From Chloroflexota bacterium (GTDB lineage Bacteria; Chloroflexota; Dehalococcoidia; Tepidiformales; Tepidiformaceae): 6,695 bases of DNA. The notes under the pieces are model-generated. The model made no database searches. It saw only the letters and a list, made by a program, of their open reading frames with translations, and was not told where the DNA came from. The stretch lies in assembly GCA_021823905.1 (NCBI GenBank), contig JAKALX010000206.1:1-6695 (forward strand), given 5' to 3'. Position 1 is the stretch's first letter, and every line of letters begins with the position of its first letter. Of this stretch, positions 5,793 to 6,695 are shown in pieces. The position numbers and the translations under genes were made by a program.

Positions 5793-5799
5793 CCTCCTT
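5793..5799 (-). promoter_or_regulatory. Shine-Dalgarno fixing the lgt GTG start
   Basis: On the minus strand AAGGAGG, near the full consensus, lies nine bases before GTG 5783. It decides in favour of this non-ATG start. Confidence 0.8.
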
Positions 5800-5825
5800 T
5801 GGGGCTCTTCGTGCGTCGGATGCCG

Positions 5826-5853
5826 GCCGCGCTCGATCCAGGGCGAGCGTGGC
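5826..5853 (-). other. Leader hairpin upstream of lgt
   Basis: GCCGCGCTCG (5826-5835) pairs with CGAGCGTGGC (5844-5853) over ten positions with one wobble, around an eight-base loop. It lies between the operator-like palindrome and the lgt ribosome site. It could be the terminator of the upstream 4Fe-4S gene, but no T-tract follows on the minus strand. A leader structure of the lgt operon is equally possible. Confidence 0.4.
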
Positions 5854-5858
5854 TAAGA

Positions 5859-5878
5859 TACTACCATAGATAGTAGTA
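5859..5878. promoter_or_regulatory. Operator-like palindrome in the lgt operon promoter region
   Basis: TACTAC (5859-5864) and GTAGTA (5873-5878) form six-base inverted arms around an eight-base centre with further partial symmetry (AT/AT). The patch is strikingly AT-rich for this genome and lies 76 bases upstream of lgt in the 123-base intergenic gap. A poor -10-like hexamer (TATCTT or TAGTAT on the minus strand) overlaps it, as in a repressor site. The arms recall operators of the BlaI/MecI/CopY family as I remember them, though the spacing here is longer. No regulator gene is in the window, so the regulator is unknown. Confidence 0.4.
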
Positions 5879-5906
5879 GATTCACGCACGGTTCAGGCTC
5901 ACCGTT

Positions 5907-6695
5907 TCAGTACGTCAGGCTCTGGCCGTGGCCCGCCACGTACCAGACGCGCGGGCTCGTGTTCAGTTGTTCTTTGTAGCGGTAGGCGTCGTTGTCGTAG
6001 AGGTACGTCGAGAGCTGGTAGGTCTCCGCCGAGCTGTTGGTCATGACGTCGCTGTTGAGGTCGGCAATGTAGAGGGCGTCCATCGTGCAGGCCTCGACGC
6101 AGGCCGGGATCCTGCCCTTGTCGGCGTAGTGCACGCAAAGGATGCACTTGCCCACCGTGCCCTTTTGCTGCGGCACCGGGAATTCCGGCATCGGGTTGTC
6201 GAACGGGCTGGGCGGCTTCGGCGCGGCGCTGTAGTTGAAGTAGCGGGCCTCGTAGGGGCAGGCGACCATGCACATCCGGCAGCCGATGCATTTGTCCTGA
6301 TCGACGAGGACCACCCCCTCGGGGTTCTTGAAGGTCGCCCCCGTGGGGCACACCTTCAAGGGGGGGAGGGTTCTCGCACTGCATGCAGAGCCGCGGCATG
6401 AAGCTCTTGCGGCCTTCGGCGTCCTTGATCTCAAAGACCTTTATCCATTCGTGGTCCTTCGGCAGGTAGTGGGTCTTCTGGCAGGCGTCGGTGCATCGTT
6501 TGCAGCCGTCGCAGCGCCTCATGTCGATGACGAACGCCCACTGGCGCTTGGCGCCGGCGCTCTTGCGTTCGTTGCCAGCCTGCGGCGACCTCTTCGGTGG
6601 CCGGACCAACGTTGGCGGCAGTGCCCCGGCCACGCTCAGTCCCGCCGCTGCCCCGAGGCCACCGAGGAGTCGGCGGCGCGACCAGGACGGGCAAC
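5907..6695 (-). pseudogene. Tat-exported 4Fe-4S ferredoxin subunit (TtrB/PsrB/NrfC class), 5' partial and frameshifted
   Basis: An electron-transfer subunit of the kind paired with molybdopterin oxidoreductases or NrfD-type membrane proteins. The start lies beyond the window edge. The visible part opens with a twin-arginine signal (SRRRLLGGLGAAAGLSVAGA, about 6684-6625). Four Cys groups follow: CDGCKRCTDAC; CMQCENPP then LKVCP; CIGCRMCMVACP; and CILC…CVEAC. That gives four cubane sites, typical of the class. The frame breaks at about 6360-6366, where seven G on the plus strand (C on the coding strand) give one base too many. Removing one base restores a single frame of 261 residues within the window. 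Even then, the third ligand of group two reads Pro instead of Cys (expected NPPC.KVCP). Either the assembly is wrong in this run or the gene is decaying. Codon use and motifs on both sides are intact, which favours an error or a very recent mutation. The partner subunit is not in the window. Confidence 0.8.

Noticed and set aside
4983..5873. Plus-strand open frame of 296 codons opposite lgt
   Set aside because: Its product is Glu/Arg/Gly-rich without domains, while the minus strand encodes a clear Lgt with all family landmarks.

Overview
This is a GC-rich bacterial window. It carries two gene clusters that converge near 2510-2612. A third, partial gene enters from the right edge. Genes are tightly packed, with short Shine-Dalgarno leaders and ATGA or TGATG overlaps. 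The envelope genes (lipoprotein, Lgt, CcdA, membrane-anchored TlpA, Tat-exported 4Fe-4S protein) fit a free-living bacterium. The style of the proteins suggests Chloroflexota (Thermomicrobia/Sphaerobacter-like) or a similar lineage, but no marker in the window fixes the taxonomy.

Plus-strand cluster (334-2508): a small two-helix membrane protein, a 42-residue single-helix protein, a membrane-anchored Ig-like protein with a vicinal Cys-Cys (GCCPSDP), its tandem paralogue, and an anchored protein of unknown function. The paralogue is the main discovery. Its reading frame has an in-frame TGA at 1785-1787, exactly where the upstream copy has the second Cys. The frame then continues for 62 residues that keep the family's most conserved block. 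Eleven bases after the TGA begins a perfect 8-bp hairpin with a GTG loop. A 5-bp lower stem and a CC bulge lie below it, at the spacing expected of a bacterial SECIS element. I read this as a selenocysteine lipoprotein (…GCUPSDP…) of 180 residues. A standard gene caller would cut it to 117 residues (or 128 from an upstream ATG) and lose the rest.

Minus-strand cluster (5783 down to 2613): lgt, a small Cys-containing protein, a class I SAM methyltransferase, a tlpA-like thioredoxin and ccdA. Gaps are 6, -4, -4 and -1 bases, so this is very probably one operon. In front of lgt lie a good Shine-Dalgarno, a 10-bp hairpin and an AT-rich TACTAC/GTAGTA palindrome that looks like an operator. CcdA and TlpA move reducing power across the membrane and deliver it to extracytoplasmic thiols. 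Lgt lipidates lipobox proteins. The Cys/Sec proteins of the other cluster are therefore plausible clients of this operon, but that link is inference.

The right edge (6695 down to 5907) holds the C-terminal part of a Tat-exported protein with four [4Fe-4S] sites (TtrB/PsrB/NrfC class). It is interrupted by a +1 frameshift in a 7-G run, which also replaces one cluster cysteine. An assembly error is as likely as true decay. The first 333 bases hold no gene that I can support.
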